From Clostridia bacterium (GTDB lineage Bacteria; Bacillota; Clostridia; Oscillospirales; Acutalibacteraceae): 64,000 bases of DNA. The first letter of the stretch is position 1; each line of letters begins with the position of its first letter. The notes beneath the pieces were generated by a model. That model made no database searches. It saw only the letters and a list, made by a program, of their open reading frames with translations, and was not told the origin of the DNA. Shown in pieces: positions 26,424-33,716 of the stretch. The translations under genes were made by a program, and so were the position numbers. Location: positions 1 to 64,000 of the forward strand of contig JAFYVE010000007.1 in assembly GCA_017549285.1 (NCBI GenBank), written 5' to 3'.

Positions 26424-27358
26424 CTGCAATACTCCTTTATATAAGATAAATATGCCGTACCTGCGGCATTATCTGAAGAAAATTCAGGTTTTGCAAAATA
26501 AGCTCCGAATTCTGCAGACAGAACTTTTCTGAGAATAGAATTACTCATTACTCCGCCTGCATATACAACGGGTAAATCACCGTATTTTTCAAGTGCTTCC
26601 TGAGTCATAATTCTGATTGCGGCACAGACATAATCTATACAGTATTTTGCAACATCACATTTATCATCGCCGTTATCAAGCATTTTACGGCATTGATTCT
26701 CAAGTCCCGAAAAACTGCAACAACCGTCTTTTGTAAACGGTTTGATTTTATAATGTTTATTGCTCAATACTGCAAGTTTATCAAGTTCAGGCCCCGCAGG
26801 AAACTTAAGTCCCATCATAACACCTGCACGGTCAACAGCCTGTCCTGCTTTCAGATCAAGCGAAGAAGCAATCTGAGTTATTTCAAATGGGTTGACAGAA
26901 TCAGGTTTTACATAAAGAAGCTCTGTTGTACCTCCTGAAACGTGAAAAGCAAGAAATTCCTTATCAATAAGCTCCGTATGACCGCTCGAATGAACTGCAG
27001 CAGCAACATGACCTGCCTGATGAGAAAACTCATAATATTTTGCTTTATAAGCTCCCGAAAGGACTTTACCGAAACCTTGTCCGACGCTGAAACAAGGCAT
27101 ATATGAACCTTCTCTGTCACAAGGAGCAAAAGATGCGCTTACACAGGAAATTTCATCACAGTTTGAAACAAGTTCATAAAGTAACGGCGGCAGATTCCTG
27201 GTATGATGAAATACAGCATCAGACTGTCGCAATCCTAACTGCCCGTCATTAACAGGTAAGAGTTTTTTCAAAGACACAAATGAATCTTCGTCTTTATTAT
27301 AAATTGCACACGATGAAGTGTAGTTACTTGTATCAATCCCGAGGAAAAACTCAGACAT
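26420..27358 (-). CDS. TsaD/Kae1-like protein (tRNA threonylcarbamoyltransferase paralogue)
   Basis: This 312-residue ASKHA-fold protein resembles TsaD, the t6A-forming subunit, but belongs to a short paralogue group often found next to nusB and xseA in Clostridia. FLGIDTSNYTSSCAI is the opening. SHQAGHVAAAV preserves the HxxxH metal site. FHVSGGTTELLYV and DRAGVMMGLKFPAGPELDKLA match the later family motifs, and VVYAGGVMSNSILRKVL the last. Canonical TsaD (about 340 residues) is presumably elsewhere. Whether this paralogue modifies tRNA is unknown. It overlaps nusB by eight bases and xseA by four. Confidence 0.85.
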   Translation of the reverse strand: MSEFFLGIDTSNYTSSCAIYNKDEDSFVSLKKLLPVNDGQLGLRQSDAVFHHTRNLPPLLYELVSNCDEISCVSASFAPCDREGSYMPCFSVGQGFGKVLSGAYKAKYYEFSHQAGHVAAAVHSSGHTELIDKEFLAFHVSGGTTELLYVKPDSVNPFEITQIASSLDLKAGQAVDRAGVMMGLKFPAGPELDKLAVLSNKHYKIKPFTKDGCCSFSGLENQCRKMLDNGDDKCDVAKYCIDYVCAAIRIMTQEALEKYGDLPVVYAGGVMSNSILRKVLSAEFGAYFAKPEFSSDNAAGTAYLSYIKEYCR

Positions 27359-27761
27359 CAGCTGTCAGACCTTTATTGACTGATGAAAGAAGACCGTTGA
27401 CGAATGATGAATCTTCTTCTGCAGCATATTTTTTTGCAAGCTCAACAGCTTCGTTGATAGAAACTGATACAGGTATATCATTGAATTTCGTCATTTCGCA
27501 GATTGCAAGTCTGAGAATAGCAAGAGAAACTTTTGAAATTCGGCCTATTCTCCAACCACCTTTGAGATTTGATGAAATGACAGAATCAAGATTTTCAATA
27601 TCTGCAAGTGTTTCTTTTGCAATATTGATTGCAAATTCATCGGCATCAAATAATTCAGCATCTTTTGCAGCTTCAATTATTTCATCAAGAGAATACTCAT
27701 TGTTGAATTCTTTTTCAAAAATAATGATGAATGCCTGTTCTCTGGCTTCTTTTCTTGTCAT
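27351..27761 (-). CDS. nusB: Transcription antitermination factor NusB
   Basis: The 136-residue all-helical protein starts TRKEAREQAFIIIFEKEFN and ends with a conserved helix VSINEAVELAKKYAAEEDSSFVNGLLSSV. NusB with NusE and NusA supports rRNA antitermination. CGGAGGT precedes the ATG. It follows spoIIIAH across a 160-base gap that contains an AT-rich inverted repeat, and it leads the nusB-to-recN block. Confidence 0.95.
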   Translation of the reverse strand: MTRKEAREQAFIIIFEKEFNNEYSLDEIIEAAKDAELFDADEFAINIAKETLADIENLDSVISSNLKGGWRIGRISKVSLAILRLAICEMTKFNDIPVSVSINEAVELAKKYAAEEDSSFVNGLLSSVNKGLTADV

Positions 27762-27786
27762 AATGTTACCTCCGTATATGTCAATC

Positions 27787-27842
27787 AGCCTCCGTAAAAC
27801 GAAGGCTTGATTATTCTTTTAAAGAAAGATTATTTCTTTAAA
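27787..27842. repeat. Two inverted repeats between spoIIIAH and nusB
   Basis: AGCCTCCG (27787-27794) pairs with CGAAGGCT (27800-27807) with one mismatch. TTTAAAGAAA (27818-27827) and TTTCTTTAAA (27833-27842) form a perfect 10-bp arm pair around GATTA. Neither is followed by a T-run on the minus strand, so they do not look like terminators of spoIIIAH. A role as operator or RNA structure is possible. Confidence 0.45.
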
Positions 27843-27921
27843 ATAAAATGAATATTATGACAAAAGTTAACTTTGTAAAAATATTCTCTTATATAATAAC
27901 ATATATAAAAAAAATAAACAA

Positions 27922-28464
27922 CTATTTTGCACCAATTATTGATATTTTTTCTGCAGAAATATCACTGTTTTCCATTACAATTTCTTTAATCTGAAGAACT
28001 GTTGTATCATTCAGTACTTTATCAGATACAATAATCTCGACGTTGTCATCAGAAATAACTGTAACACATTTACTTCCTGTTTTTGCGGTTATCAGATTTT
28101 CAATGTTCACCTGGGCTATTTTTTTATTTGTAATTGAATTAATTGAATCAGCAGCTGTCTGTACTGATTGTTTATCAACATCGCTGCTTTCTATTATTTC
28201 TTTTAGTGTGGCCACAGCAGAATCATAAGATTCATCTCTTGAAAGTTTTGCATTAGCAAAATATTCATCGTTGATATCCGTACTGTTGACATAAACGGCA
28301 TCACCGAGATTTTTCCCGTTTGCTTCATTGACGTCTGATGAATTTTCAACCGAAACAGCATTCTTTTGAGGATCAGTATAATACCAGTTTACAAGAACAG
28401 CTGCTCCTAACACAAGAACAAGTCCTGCCATCATTAAATGTCTTTTTTTTGATGTAATTTTCAT
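27922..28464 (-). CDS. spoIIIAH: Stage III sporulation protein AH (SpoIIIAH)
   Basis: The 180-residue protein has one N-terminal membrane helix (HLMMAGLVLVLGAAVLVNWYY) and an extracellular YscJ/FliF-like ring-building domain (NEYFANAKLSRDESYDSAVATLKEIIES; KCVTVISDDNVEIIVSDKVLNDTTVLQIKEIVME). SpoIIIAH on the mother-cell membrane binds SpoIIQ of the forespore to form the feeding-tube channel. AAGGAG precedes the ATG. It is the last gene of the spoIIIA operon. Confidence 0.93.
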   Translation of the reverse strand: MKITSKKRHLMMAGLVLVLGAAVLVNWYYTDPQKNAVSVENSSDVNEANGKNLGDAVYVNSTDINDEYFANAKLSRDESYDSAVATLKEIIESSDVDKQSVQTAADSINSITNKKIAQVNIENLITAKTGSKCVTVISDDNVEIIVSDKVLNDTTVLQIKEIVMENSDISAEKISIIGAK

Positions 28465-28485
28465 ATAAATTCTCCTTATATAATT

Positions 28486-29025
28486 TTAACGCACATTACT
28501 GCCAACATATACTCTGTCCGCACCGATACCGAACAGACTTGTAACAAGTTCTGTGATTTCAGCACGGACAACAGAACTGTTTCCGCCGTCACACACAACT
28601 GCAACACCAAGGATTTCAGGTGATTTCACACTCACAATCAACCCTTCATCATTTCCTTTTTCTGATTCATAAATAACGATTTCGTTATCCTGTAATGTTT
28701 TTTCTCCGTTATTTTCATTCCTTGAATTCTCGGCATAAACATATTCGCCTGATGAGCCTAATGTAACCATCACTTTTACATTATCTGTATGAACTACATT
28801 TCTGATTAATTCTTCAAGTTCTGTTTCTGTCTCCTTCTGTATTTCATTAATGGATAAGACTGCAGGTTGAGTTGTTGTTTCAACAGAACCGGACTCTTTT
28901 TTTTCAGAACTGTTACCGATAACAAGAAATATAAAAATTATTATTACACCAATCAATAAAAATGAATTTTTTTTATTATCAGAAATATATTCATTTAATT
29001 TATCAGTAATTGCTTTGTAATTCAT
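28486..29025 (-). CDS. spoIIIAG: Stage III sporulation protein AG (SpoIIIAG)
   Basis: A 179-residue single-pass protein (SFLLIGVIIIFIFLVI). The outer domain carries the conserved ELEELIRNVVHTDNVKVMVTLGSSGEYVYAEN and the closing VVRAEITELVTSLFGIGADRVYVG. SpoIIIAG forms a large ring in the mother-cell/forespore channel. GAGGTG precedes the ATG. Its start overlaps the end of spoIIIAF by 23 bases. Confidence 0.93.
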   Translation of the reverse strand: MNYKAITDKLNEYISDNKKNSFLLIGVIIIFIFLVIGNSSEKKESGSVETTTQPAVLSINEIQKETETELEELIRNVVHTDNVKVMVTLGSSGEYVYAENSRNENNGEKTLQDNEIVIYESEKGNDEGLIVSVKSPEILGVAVVCDGGNSSVVRAEITELVTSLFGIGADRVYVGSNVR

Positions 29026-29491
29026 ATAATTTCACCTCAGGAACAACTCCTGTAAGCTCCCCTGTAATTTTTCTTATGTCTGATATTTTTCTCATATCAT
29101 TACGATTTATTTTAATAGTAATTTTTTTAACAATAAGTTTCGTTTCTTCATTTGTTTCAATCATAATATCAACTGAAAAATCTTCTTCACAGATATTATC
29201 AAGCTCTTTTTTTATATTTTCCTCAATTACATTCCTGCTTTCTTCGTATATATATTCATTTAACATAACTGAATATTCCTCATCGACAACCATAAATTCT
29301 TCCGTTTTCCATTCTGAAAGAAATGTAAAATCCATTTTTGTAACAGGTAACAATACAACAGTAAGTATGAAGACCGATATAATATACCCCATATATTTAT
29401 TCATATTTCCTTCGGGTGAAATGAACATTATAACAGAAGAAATAACAAGTGAAATACACACCATAATTGCCCAGCTTCTGATTTCTGTCAT
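29003..29491 (-). CDS. spoIIIAF: Stage III sporulation protein AF (SpoIIIAF)
   Basis: The 162-residue protein has two N-terminal membrane helices (WAIMVCISLVISSVIMFIS and MGYIISVFILTVVLLPV), then a soluble ring-type domain (EIKKELDNICEEDFSVDIMIETNEETKLIVKKITIKI). The start at 29491 (TEIRSWAIM) overlaps the spoIIIAE stop (ATGA); the longer frame upstream is not needed. It is part of the mother-cell channel complex. Confidence 0.9.
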   Translation of the reverse strand: MTEIRSWAIMVCISLVISSVIMFISPEGNMNKYMGYIISVFILTVVLLPVTKMDFTFLSEWKTEEFMVVDEEYSVMLNEYIYEESRNVIEENIKKELDNICEEDFSVDIMIETNEETKLIVKKITIKINRNDMRKISDIRKITGELTGVVPEVKLYELQSNY

Positions 29492-30621
29492 TTTAAACCA
29501 CCCGTAATAAGAATTGATGATACTGATATCAGAAACACAAATATCATAAAAACAAGAAGAGTCAGAAGCATTGTTATAACATATCTGATTGATGAAAAAA
29601 CTTGAGAAACAGCTTCTTTTCCGAATGAAACAGCAACATATTCCGAAATCATCAACGAAAAAATCCATAAAATAATTCTTGCAAAAACAGGTGCAACAAG
29701 AATAATACAGACTATAATTCCGAGAATACCGAATGTATTTCTGAATAAAGACAATGCAGAAACAACAGCAGAAAGCCCCTCACTTATAGTGCTTCCAACA
29801 ATCGGAACAGCAGATCCGAGAACAAATTTAATTCCCTTTACCGCAATTTTATCTGTTCCGGCTGCTACAACATCTCTTATTGTAAGAACACCGGAATACA
29901 GCGTTCCGAGAAAACCGAGTATTATTGCAAAAACCTTTTTTACGAGATTTATAACAGGTGAAATATTGATATAACCGTTAGTTGAACCACATACAGATAC
30001 TGCTGCAAATACACATAACAACGGAGTAAGAATATCGTTACAGACAGCAATAATTATCTCTGAAATATACAAAGATACACTCCCTGAACTCAAAGCTAAT
30101 GCAGGTTTTCCTGAAAAAGCTATAATTGCTATAAGAACCGGCAAAAGAAGTTTCATTAGAAAACAGACAATTTTTATTACTGATACAGTTTTTGTTATCA
30201 TATCAATAATCTTTGAAAATGCTATAAGCGAAAGAAAAATCATCGAAACATATTCAAAATATTTGCCTGATTTGTTTTCAGAACTTAAAATTCCGCCTGA
30301 CATAGAACAAAATATGATTATTACTGAACTGACGCACAGAAACTCAAAAGGTTCAGAGAAATTCTCTGTAAATATGCTGAAGAACTGAATTATTGTTTCT
30401 TTAAGAGATAATTCGGAAATTTCATCAGGTGTGTAATCTTTAAAACCGAGCGATTCTAGGATTTCAATCGTTTCATCATCGAGATTCTCTGTTAGTTTTT
30501 CTATAACAGATTCATAAAAATTATTATTACTTAATTCCTCGGCATTGACATTGATTGATAAACAGACAGAAATTGTGAGAGTTATCAAACCAATAATGCA
30601 CAATTTATGTAATTTAATCAT
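29488..30621 (-). CDS. spoIIIAE: Stage III sporulation protein AE (SpoIIIAE)
   Basis: The 377-residue protein has a signal-like N-terminus (LCIIGLITLTISVCLSINVNAEE) and about seven further membrane helices, with the conserved PLLCVFAAVSVCGSTNGYINISP and GFLGTLYSGVLTIRDVVAAGTDKIAVKGIKFVLGSAVPIVGSTISE region. It is the polytopic component of the SpoIIIA channel. The start overlaps the stop of spoIIIAD by four bases. Confidence 0.94.
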   Translation of the reverse strand: MIKLHKLCIIGLITLTISVCLSINVNAEELSNNNFYESVIEKLTENLDDETIEILESLGFKDYTPDEISELSLKETIIQFFSIFTENFSEPFEFLCVSSVIIIFCSMSGGILSSENKSGKYFEYVSMIFLSLIAFSKIIDMITKTVSVIKIVCFLMKLLLPVLIAIIAFSGKPALALSSGSVSLYISEIIIAVCNDILTPLLCVFAAVSVCGSTNGYINISPVINLVKKVFAIILGFLGTLYSGVLTIRDVVAAGTDKIAVKGIKFVLGSAVPIVGSTISEGLSAVVSALSLFRNTFGILGIIVCIILVAPVFARIILWIFSLMISEYVAVSFGKEAVSQVFSSIRYVITMLLTLLVFMIFVFLISVSSILITGGLK

Positions 30622-31004
30622 CCTGCATCAATTATCCTGAGCGTCAGTTCAAAAAGTGTTTTTATTATCGGAAGAACTGATGCCATCATTATCATTTTCC
30701 CGGCGAATTCAGTTTTTGTTGCAAGTGCTGTTTCTCCGGCATCTTTACACATATCTGACGAAAACTGAGTCACAATCGAAATTCCGAGCGCCTTTATGAT
30801 GATATTGATGTATTCAGAACTGATTCCGCTGTCATTACCGTAAGTTTTAACCACATCAATAAATTCGCAAAGATGCGGATAGACAAACAGAAAAATAAAT
30901 ATCGCAGCTCCTGTTTCAAACAGAACGGTGAATTCAGGTGAATATTTTTTAAGCAGAATAAAAGTAACAGCACCAACAACTGCAAGTCCGAAAATTTTTA
31001 TCAT
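30618..31004 (-). CDS. spoIIIAD: Stage III sporulation protein AD (SpoIIIAD)
   Basis: The 128-residue protein has about three to four membrane helices. IIKALGISIVTQFSSDMCKDAGETALATKTEFAGKMIMMASVLPIIKTLFEL is the conserved C-terminal half. It overlaps spoIIIAC and spoIIIAE by four bases on each side. Confidence 0.93.
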   Translation of the reverse strand: MIKIFGLAVVGAVTFILLKKYSPEFTVLFETGAAIFIFLFVYPHLCEFIDVVKTYGNDSGISSEYINIIIKALGISIVTQFSSDMCKDAGETALATKTEFAGKMIMMASVLPIIKTLFELTLRIIDAG

Positions 31005-31195
31005 AATTCAAATACCGATTTTATGTAAGAAAACAGTTCAACAAGATGAGGAATCAGCATCATAAGCACAATAATCAGTCCGGCAAGAGTTGTTATCATA
31101 GTGTATTCATCACGTCCTGATCTTGAAAGAACCTGATTAAGAACCGCAACAATAATACCTATTGCCGCAATTTTAAATAGAATTTCAACTTCCAT
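31001..31195 (-). CDS. spoIIIAC: Stage III sporulation protein AC (SpoIIIAC)
   Basis: The 64-residue protein has two membrane helices (LFKIAAIGIIVAVLNQVL and TTLAGLIIVLMMLIPHL) joined by SRSGRDEYTMI, the family hallmark. The ATG at 31195 has GGAGG seven bases upstream; an in-frame ATG five codons earlier lies before this SD. It is small but standard for the family. Confidence 0.92.
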   Translation of the reverse strand: MEVEILFKIAAIGIIVAVLNQVLSRSGRDEYTMITTLAGLIIVLMMLIPHLVELFSYIKSVFEL

Positions 31196-31206
31196 CACTG
31201 CCTCCT

Positions 31207-31710
31207 TCAAATAAACAACAATGCAATCATAACTCCTGTTGAAATTGTAAACACAGCTTTTGTTTTTATTGTTTTTTCTTTTTTTTCACGAGCCGTTACG
31301 ATAAAGTTGTCAATATCATCAAGTGCTCTGTTACAATAATTTTCTATATCATTTCTTGAGCAACTGCATAATGAATCACATAATCTTATAAGAACATCTT
31401 TTTCCCATTGATATAATTTACAATCTGATTTTTCAACACAGCTTTTCCATTTTTCAGGAACAGATAATGTACAATCATTTATTAATGAAAATAATTCGAT
31501 AAAATCAAGTGAATAATATTTTTCTGTTTCATATATATGCTTTATTATCTGTTCAAATGACAAATTATAAAATAATGCAGATGTTCTGATGTCAGTAATA
31601 AGCCTACTGACCTGAACAAGATTATCACAATGTATTTTTTCATTTCTGATTATAAAATATGCTGTTATAACCGATACAATCAACACGATTGCTGTCAGAA
31701 AAAATGTCAT
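31207..31710 (-). CDS. spoIIIAB: Stage III sporulation protein AB (SpoIIIAB)
   Basis: The 167-residue protein has a membrane helix at each end (FFLTAIVLIVSVITAYFI and FTISTGVMIALLF) around a helical soluble domain. SLCSCSRNDIENYCNRALDDIDNFI and AREKKEKTIKTKAVF are family-like. It has its own SD (CGGAGG) inside the end of spoIIIAA, and the two frames overlap by 71 bases. A later start would lose the first helix, so the overlap seems real. Confidence 0.88.
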   Translation of the reverse strand: MTFFLTAIVLIVSVITAYFIIRNEKIHCDNLVQVSRLITDIRTSALFYNLSFEQIIKHIYETEKYYSLDFIELFSLINDCTLSVPEKWKSCVEKSDCKLYQWEKDVLIRLCDSLCSCSRNDIENYCNRALDDIDNFIVTAREKKEKTIKTKAVFTISTGVMIALLFI

Positions 31711-32620
31711 TTACAAGTTCCTCCGTTCTGATAATTCTATCGATTTTACCTGTTTCAGTTCCGTTTTTTAACAGAACAATATAATTAAAAATTCCGAGAT
31801 TCAAAATTTTTCTGAATAACGGACTGTATTTTATATCTTTAATCGTTGAAAGATGAATACTTGCTATAAATTTCACACCGCAGTACATTCCTTCTGCCAT
31901 TTTTTCGATTTCATCAGAAGATGTAATTTCGTCACATACTATTATTTGTGGAGAAAGTGTTCTTACTGCATGTTCAATTGCATCAGCTTTAGGATAACCG
32001 CTCAAAATATCGCAATTCAGCCCCTTCAGATTCTGCATTTCATACCTTTCATCAATAACTGTTGTTTTTTGAAAACCATATGAATAATCTGATGACAATG
32101 TTTCAGCAACAGATTTAAGAATTGTTGTTTTTCCGCTACAAGGAGGCCCTGCAATAAGTATTCCCGCAAAATCCATAATAAGATATTTAAGGTTGTCAGA
32201 TAAGTTAAAATTTTCAGAAGCAATTCGGATGTTTATTGAAGTAATCTGACTCAACATAATTACATTTCCGTTTTCAACAACTGCTTTTCCTGCAAATCCG
32301 GCTCTGTTTCCGTTACCGAATGTCACAAATCCGTTTTTTATATCTTCCTGATGTGAATAAACTGAATATTTACATATAGACGAAACTGTTTCATTAAATT
32401 CTTTTTCAGTTATACAATATGCGCCTTCCGCATTTATAGAAGAATAAGTTTGATTTATTTTAATAAAAATTGTTCCGTATTTACCAAAAAGAACAACAGG
32501 TTTATTTATACGCAATCTTATTTCAAATGTATTTTCTTTGATTTCATCACTTAAACTTGATAATTTTTGTTGTAATAAAACCGGTAAAAACATTAACACG
32601 TCCGAAAAGTTATTCATCAT
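31640..32620 (-). CDS. spoIIIAA: Stage III sporulation protein AA (SpoIIIAA), ATPase
   Basis: This is the secretion-type ATPase of the SpoIIIA complex, related to type IV pilus and type II secretion ATPases. Walker A is GILIAGPPCSGKTTILKS. TVIDERYEM and GYPKADAIEHAVRTLSPQIIVCDEI contain the Walker B region, and ASIHLSTIKD holds the His-box. The ATG at 32620 has AAAGGAGG six bases upstream. The protein has 326 residues. It heads the operon AA-AB-AC-AD-AE-AF-AG-AH. Confidence 0.95.
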   Translation of the reverse strand: MMNNFSDVLMFLPVLLQQKLSSLSDEIKENTFEIRLRINKPVVLFGKYGTIFIKINQTYSSINAEGAYCITEKEFNETVSSICKYSVYSHQEDIKNGFVTFGNGNRAGFAGKAVVENGNVIMLSQITSINIRIASENFNLSDNLKYLIMDFAGILIAGPPCSGKTTILKSVAETLSSDYSYGFQKTTVIDERYEMQNLKGLNCDILSGYPKADAIEHAVRTLSPQIIVCDEITSSDEIEKMAEGMYCGVKFIASIHLSTIKDIKYSPLFRKILNLGIFNYIVLLKNGTETGKIDRIIRTEELVNDIFSDSNRVDCIGYNSIFYNQK

Positions 32621-32641
32621 TTTTACCTCCTTTATATACAT

Positions 32642-32663
32642 ATGTTTTCAATTTTGAAAACAT
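32642..32663. promoter_or_regulatory. Palindrome between the HTH gene and the spoIIIA operon
   Basis: ATGTTTTCAA (32642-32651) and TTGAAAACAT (32654-32663) form perfect 10-bp arms with a two-base centre. It lies 22 bases upstream of the spoIIIAA start and about 46 bases from the -35 box of the divergent HTH gene. It could be an operator. I could not find an obvious sigma-E promoter for spoIIIA in this space. Confidence 0.45.
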
Positions 32664-32708
32664 TCATTAATATAATAATCAGAAAATTAACAATTTGTTA
32701 ATTTTTGA

Positions 32709-32737
32709 TTGACATTCTAAAATTGTTCTGATATAAT
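32709..32737 (+). promoter_or_regulatory. Sigma-A promoter of the HTH regulator gene
   Basis: Perfect TTGACA (32709-32714) and TATAAT (32732-32737) with a 17-base spacer, 35 bases before the ATG. This is one of the strongest promoters in the window. Confidence 0.85.
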
Positions 32738-32772
32738 AAAAACGAAAATTATACGGAGGTATAATAAAGAAT

Positions 32773-33216
32773 ATGGACGAATTAACACAACTTATCAAGA
32801 AGAATATCAAATTGAAATTTTCAAGCACAAGAAGATTCTCAGAAGAACTTGGTATTCCTCAGACCACAATCGTCAGTGCAATCAAAAACGGCATCAGCGG
32901 TACAGCTTTTTCAACAGTCTGCAAAATGTGTAATGCTCTTGACATCAGACTTGTAAACGGTATTTATCCCGTAGTTGTTTCTGACACAACAAAAAATCTT
33001 ATTGAAAAACTTTCAAAGCTTGATGAAAAGGGAATTCACACCGTAACAACTGTTCTTGAAATGGAATATATCCGCTACAAAGCAGAATCTGAAGCTATAG
33101 CAACAGCAGAAAGAAATGCAAAACCCGAAGTATCATTCAATTATCCTGTTATCCGCAATGATGAAATTCCTACAAAATCAGATGTAAACAACCTTCTCAA
33201 AGCACTTGAAGAATAA
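32773..33216 (+). CDS. Small helix-turn-helix DNA-binding protein (XRE-like)
   Basis: The 147-residue protein has an N-terminal HTH of the Cro/XRE type (STRRFSEELGIPQTTIVSAIKNGISGTAFSTVCKMCNALDI), in which the usual Gln/Ser recognition pattern is visible. A second helical part has LIEKLSKLDEKGIHTVTTVLEMEYIRYKAES, and a flexible tail follows. The target is unknown. It is divergent from the spoIIIA operon, and a palindrome lies between them, so self- or spoIIIA regulation is possible. CGGAGGT precedes the ATG. Confidence 0.8.
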   Translation: MDELTQLIKKNIKLKFSSTRRFSEELGIPQTTIVSAIKNGISGTAFSTVCKMCNALDIRLVNGIYPVVVSDTTKNLIEKLSKLDEKGIHTVTTVLEMEYIRYKAESEAIATAERNAKPEVSFNYPVIRNDEIPTKSDVNNLLKALEE

Positions 33217-33256
33217 AAAAAGACCGTATCAGACGCAAGTCCGATACGGTTTTATT
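33216..33256. terminator. Bidirectional terminator after the HTH gene
   Basis: ACCGTATC (33223-33230) pairs with GATACGGT (33243-33250), with an A-run on the left and TTTTATT on the right. It serves both the HTH gene and the convergent ACT gene. Confidence 0.8.
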
Positions 33257-33266
33257 ATCAAATTGA

Positions 33267-33695
33267 TCAGAAAAGTGTTTCATGGTTTACAACATTGAAA
33301 CCTTCATCAACGAGAGCTGTTTTTGCATTGGCATTGTTATCAACTCTGAAAATCATATATGCGTGTCCGATATTTTTTACAGAAAGGAATGCATAAGTAT
33401 ATTCAACAGCAATATCAGCTTTTACAAGGACTTCAAGAATCTCTGCAAGTGCACCCGGTGTATCGGGAATTTCAACAGCAAGAACTTCTGTTTCTGCTAC
33501 TACAAAACCACCGTCTTTGAGAACTTTTACCGCCGAATCGTGATTTTCGCAGATAATTCTGAGTATACCGAAATCGTGTGTATCAGCAACAGAAAGGGCT
33601 TTCATATTTATATTGTTTTCAGCAATGAATCTTGTTACTTCTGCAAGTTTACCTGTTTTGTTTTCAATAAAAACAGAAATCTGTTTAACACTCAT
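33267..33695 (-). CDS. Tandem ACT-domain protein
   Basis: The 142-residue protein has two ACT domains: KQISVFIENKTGKLAEVTRFIAENNINMKALSVAD and LAVEIPDTPGALAEILEVLVKADIAVEYTYAF. ACT domains bind amino acids. Proteins of this type are commonly encoded beside phenylacetate-CoA ligase in anaerobes, as here, where they probably sense an aromatic or branched-chain amino acid and tune the ligase or its transcription. It follows paaK by 21 bases with AAAGGAG before the ATG. Confidence 0.88.
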   Translation of the reverse strand: MSVKQISVFIENKTGKLAEVTRFIAENNINMKALSVADTHDFGILRIICENHDSAVKVLKDGGFVVAETEVLAVEIPDTPGALAEILEVLVKADIAVEYTYAFLSVKNIGHAYMIFRVDNNANAKTALVDEGFNVVNHETLF

Positions 33696-33716
33696 TTTTA
33701 GATTCTCCTTTCAGAA

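Noticed and set aside
28486-29668. Longer SpoIIIAF with an extra 59-residue N-terminus
   Set aside because: The extension is Cys/Ile/Phe-rich, lies inside spoIIIAE in another frame and lacks an SD. The internal ATG overlapping the spoIIIAE stop fits the family length.
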